A program made the position numbers and the translations under genes. A stretch of 64,000 nucleotides of DNA. Origin: Aeriscardovia aeriphila. Its GTDB lineage: Bacteria > Actinomycetota > Actinomycetes > Actinomycetales > Bifidobacteriaceae. The stretch covers positions 930,001 to 994,000 of the forward strand of contig NZ_MWWU01000002.1 of the NCBI RefSeq assembly GCF_002259595.1, written 5' to 3'. Position 1 is the stretch's first letter. Each line of letters begins with the position of its first letter. Positions 61,383 to 64,000 of the stretch are shown here, in pieces. Below the pieces are notes generated by a model that ran no database searches, was not told the origin of the DNA, and saw nothing but the letters and a program-made list of their open reading frames with translations.

Positions 61383-61466
61383 ATGGGAAAAGTCAGATAC
61401 GGACAACACAACAACACAACAACAAGAACAACAACACCTCAACCGATAAACCAAGGAGAAAAATAA
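61383..61466 (+). CDS. Candidate 27-residue peptide between relaxase and exonuclease genes
   Basis: An ATG at 61383 with AAAGGA seven to eight bases upstream opens a short frame rich in Asn, Thr and Gln, ending two bases before the next gene's start codon. The DNA is a CAACAACA low-complexity stretch. The good ribosome site and close coupling argue for translation, but no function can be given and it may only be a coupling device. Confidence 0.35.
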   Translation: MGKVRYGQHNNTTTRTTTPQPINQGEK

Positions 61467-61468
61467 TC

Positions 61469-62941
61469 ATGGTCACACTACTCCCCGAAGAATTTGATAC
61501 CACCGGAAGCCCAACCCAATATCTCATGGCGGCAACCTACCTCAACCACTCTGTGAACAACAGCATCGTCTTCATTGACACGGAAACAACAGGGCTCACC
61601 AGTGAAGACAAACTCCTCAGCCTCGCCATCACAGATCAACAAGGGGGCACACTCTTCTACGAGAAATTCAATCCCGGAGAACAACTTCTCACCACCGGCT
61701 GGCCACAAGCAGAAAAAATCAACCACATCAGCCCCACTGACGTGAAAAACTGCCGACCATTCAATGACTATTTCACCCAAATTGACAGTATCCTGCAAGG
61801 CAAGACCGCAGTTAGCGGGTATAACACGGATGGTTTCGACCTCAGCAAAATCAGGCAAGAAGGATACTACGGGTTCGACAAGCTCGCATCCCTCGACCTC
61901 ATGCCACTCATCATTGCCATGTACTCACCCTACTGGAATGACCCCACGAAGAAAATCTACGAAAAAGCACCACACCTCACCGACGTGGCACGCTACTTCA
62001 ACATCACCTACGACCCTCACGACGCACTCAACGACACTCGAGCAACAGCACAATGCTTCGCCCGCACAATGGAAGCTGTCCAAAAGCGAGCCCAAGAAAA
62101 ACTCGCCCAGGAACAGAATCTTTCCAAGGACAACAGGAAAACAGTCATCACTGTTGAGAATAAAGATTTTCGCGGAGTACCGTCAATCTATGACGCACTC
62201 TACCCCGCTATCATCCCTGGTGAAAAAGCTCTTGATGGAGTTGACGAAGTTCACTTCATCAACTGTAACTTCGAAGGCTTGGAACGAATCCAACTCGACG
62301 GACTCGTTGGCCAAGCTATAGCCAGTTTCGACAAGTGCAATTTCAACAAAACAAGCTTCTGGGATCTCGGATCTAAAACCATACCCACCAACTTCACTCA
62401 TTGCACCTTTAAAAACAGTCATCTTCAGGGAATCGGAGAGGACTACAACTTCCAAACCTCACTGCATGACTGTGACCTCAGCAACGCTACACTGGAAACC
62501 CTTTACTTTGAAGAAGGCTCATTCGCCAATATCAATCTCACTGGTGCACACATCAATGAATGCACATGGTACGTACCTGACGATTTCACCAACGTGGACT
62601 TCACCGACGTAACCCTGCATAATGTGGCGTTCGACTATGTCAAGCAAGAAATCGCACAACAGCTCATCCCAGTCATGCGAAACATCACTCTCGACGGAGT
62701 CAGCGTCATCAACCAGGTGGGGTATTACCAGGCAAACAATCGCCTCTACACTGCACCCACGCTCAACCACTACGAGCTCACTATGAACGGCGACTATGCG
62801 CCCACCATGGACGGAGATGTAGAGTACAGCAGATGGAGAACCATCGAACAAGACATGTATTCCCCTGAAAAAGCAGAGCTCCTCTTCGCCCAAGACCTGC
62901 CAGGTCATGAACCAGAACAGCACAGAGGATTGAACCGTTAA
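61469..62941 (+). CDS. DnaQ-type 3'-5' exonuclease fused to a pentapeptide-repeat domain
   Basis: A 490-residue protein. Residues 30-205 are a DEDDh exonuclease: D37 and E39 in FIDTETTGL, D121 or D124 in YNTDGFDL, H184 and D189 in HDALNDT, all present. After a helical linker, residues about 260-390 form pentapeptide repeats (CNFEG, CNFNK TSFWD, CTFKN SHLQG, CDLSN ATLET, FTNVD FTDVT LHNVA), a right-handed quadrilateral helix known to mimic DNA in Qnr and MfpA. I know no standard family with this order. It is the last gene of the mob operon and may protect or process transferred DNA (inference). Confidence 0.85.
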   Translation: MVTLLPEEFDTTGSPTQYLMAATYLNHSVNNSIVFIDTETTGLTSEDKLLSLAITDQQGGTLFYEKFNPGEQLLTTGWPQAEKINHISPTDVKNCRPFNDYFTQIDSILQGKTAVSGYNTDGFDLSKIRQEGYYGFDKLASLDLMPLIIAMYSPYWNDPTKKIYEKAPHLTDVARYFNITYDPHDALNDTRATAQCFARTMEAVQKRAQEKLAQEQNLSKDNRKTVITVENKDFRGVPSIYDALYPAIIPGEKALDGVDEVHFINCNFEGLERIQLDGLVGQAIASFDKCNFNKTSFWDLGSKTIPTNFTHCTFKNSHLQGIGEDYNFQTSLHDCDLSNATLETLYFEEGSFANINLTGAHINECTWYVPDDFTNVDFTDVTLHNVAFDYVKQEIAQQLIPVMRNITLDGVSVINQVGYYQANNRLYTAPTLNHYELTMNGDYAPTMDGDVEYSRWRTIEQDMYSPEKAELLFAQDLPGHEPEQHRGLNR

Positions 62942-62990
62942 TGCGGCAACAAAAACACAAGCACCACTCACACAACAAACAACGACGGTA

Positions 62991-63033
62991 AAGAGAAGAG
63001 ATCCTCACCATTATGGTGAGGATCTCTTCTCTT
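62991..63033 (+). terminator. Strong terminator of the mob operon
   Basis: A perfect 19-bp stem (62991-63009 with 63015-63033) with a 5-base loop, 50 bases behind the exonuclease gene. Confidence 0.93.
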
Positions 63034-63410
63034 ATCTCCTCTGATGCCGTGAAGCAGACGGGGGCATGACAAACGCTGCTGATCAACGATTCTAGTATTC
63101 TCTAGCTTTTGTTTATTTCTCAGCGATTAAATAAATAAACAGCATAATTTCAATGTTTTGCAGAAAATCTATTGAACAATCGTTCTACCAATTTAAATAA
63201 ACTTTCTGTGACTAGCATCACAAGAAAACTGGGAAGAGGGGAGTAGAAAAAAATGAAAGCCTCGCAACAGTGCGAGGCTGAGAAAATCATCGACGCAAAC
63301 GATGAGGTAACAGGCAACAACCCCCAATTATTGGAATGACAATTATACTATGAAAGTAGAAAGCATGTAAAAACTTCAACTACTGGCAACTAAAGAAAGG
63401 AGGAAATAGC
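63034..63410. other. AT-rich promoter region of the methylase gene
   Basis: No gene. A 9-bp hairpin AGCCTCGCA/TGCGAGGCT (63258-63266/63271-63279) is followed on the minus strand by T-rich sequence, so it would stop leftward transcripts. The base composition is clearly more AT-rich than the chromosome part. Confidence 0.55.
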
Positions 63411-64000
63411 TTGAAGAAGAATAAACTTGCCAAGCCTATCCTGAAGTGGGTAGGCGGTAAAAGACAATTACTTGATGAAATAGAGCAAAGGCTACCAAAG
63501 GACATTAGCTATTATGTTGAGCCTTTTGTCGGTGGCGGTGCAGTTCTCTTTGATAAACAGCCACAACATGCGCGAATCAACGATTACAACAAAGAGCTCA
63601 TCAATGTTTATATGGTTGTCAGAGACAACCCAGACGAGCTCATTACAGAATTGGCTGTGCATGAAGAGAAGAATGAACAGCTGGGCAGTGAATGGTTCTA
63701 CCATGTTCGAGGGCTTGATAGAGAACCAGGGTTTGACAAACTATCGAGTGTTGAAAAAGCTGCAAGAATTATTTACTTGAACAAGACTTGTTTTAATGGA
63801 CTTTTCAGAGTGAATTCTGCTGGTCAACTCAATGTTCCTTATGGAAGGTACAAACACCCTAATATTGTCAACAAAGTTGGCATCAGAGCATTGCATCAAT
63901 ACTTCACTGAAGCAGATATTGATATGCGCCAAGGAGATTTCGCTGAATCCCTCAAAGATCTGCCAAAGGGCGCCTTCGTCTACTTAGACCCACCATATAT
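63411..64000 (+). CDS. Dam-like DNA adenine methyltransferase, N-terminal part
   Basis: A class-alpha N6-adenine methylase of the DpnII/Dam family, cut by the right edge after about 196 residues. KPILKWVGGKRQLL holds the N-terminal binding motif, YVEPFVGGGAVLF motif I (AdoMet), INDYNKELINVY follows, KTCFNGLFRVN is typical of GATC enzymes, and YLDPPY at the edge is the catalytic motif IV. The start is TTG at 63411 behind AAAGGAGG. It may be part of a restriction-modification system whose nuclease lies beyond the window, or a solitary methylase carried by the element. Confidence 0.9.
   Translation, partial: MKKNKLAKPILKWVGGKRQLLDEIEQRLPKDISYYVEPFVGGGAVLFDKQPQHARINDYNKELINVYMVVRDNPDELITELAVHEEKNEQLGSEWFYHVRGLDREPGFDKLSSVEKAARIIYLNKTCFNGLFRVNSAGQLNVPYGRYKHPNIVNKVGIRALHQYFTEADIDMRQGDFAESLKDLPKGAFVYLDPPY

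Overview
The window looks like the chromosome of a member of the Bifidobacteriaceae (Actinobacteria) of intermediate GC content. Actinobacterial markers are a DUF2469 gene close to rplS-lepB-rnhB, a DUF348/G5 cell-wall protein of the RpfB type and a stand-alone glycine cleavage H protein. The metabolism is that of an anaerobic sugar fermenter: an araBDA operon, a GH42 beta-galactosidase with its own LacI-type regulator, and an anaerobic ribonucleotide reductase. I cannot name the species; genera near Alloscardovia, Scardovia or a lower-GC Bifidobacterium are possible.

Layout. 0-6 kb: end of an Old Yellow Enzyme gene, a Fic-fold protein lacking the catalytic His, pyrD, trmB, a secreted HNH nuclease and an aldo/keto reductase. 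6-12 kb: araA, araD and araB under a divergently unlinked, same-strand LacI-type regulator with three matching operators. 12-18 kb: rnhB, lepB, rplS, a large FAD oxidoreductase, DUF2469 and a GNAT protein. 18-25 kb: gatCAB, a TrmH-type methyltransferase, a PRTase-like protein and rmuC. 25-35 kb: beta-galactosidase and LacI regulator, nrdDG with two NrdR boxes, gcvH and a MalY/PatB-type lyase. 35-52 kb: a CopB-type copper ATPase behind two cop boxes, a second HNH nuclease, hydrolase, Nudix-like protein, thioredoxin, RpfB-like protein, purine permease, a pst operon in which PstC and PstA are fused, an EmrB-type transporter and a coiled-coil membrane protein.

52.7-56.4 kb is a gene nursery: three intact copies and one decayed copy of a small lipoprotein family surround a secreted metzincin protease, next to an inverted relic of the coiled-coil membrane protein. 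At 56,738 the 3' half of a tRNA-Lys gene marks the left end of an integrated mobilisable element that runs past the right edge. It carries a tyrosine integrase, a helix-turn-helix protein, a probable oriT, MobC, a MOBP-type relaxase, a DnaQ-type exonuclease fused to pentapeptide repeats, and the start of a Dam-like adenine methylase.

The most unusual signal is not a gene. The octamer GATTATCA (complement TGATAATC) occurs 34 times by my hand scan between 1,046 and 52,103, on both strands, where roughly one occurrence is expected by chance. It lies in genes and between them, and several copies pair up into palindromes and hairpins. It is absent from the last 12 kb, which holds the lipoprotein cluster and the mobile element. 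Density, inverted pairing and absence from foreign DNA resemble DNA uptake sequences of Neisseria and Pasteurellaceae; other roles are possible. A second genome-style oddity is that short tandem repeats of unrelated sequence sit just behind many stop codons.
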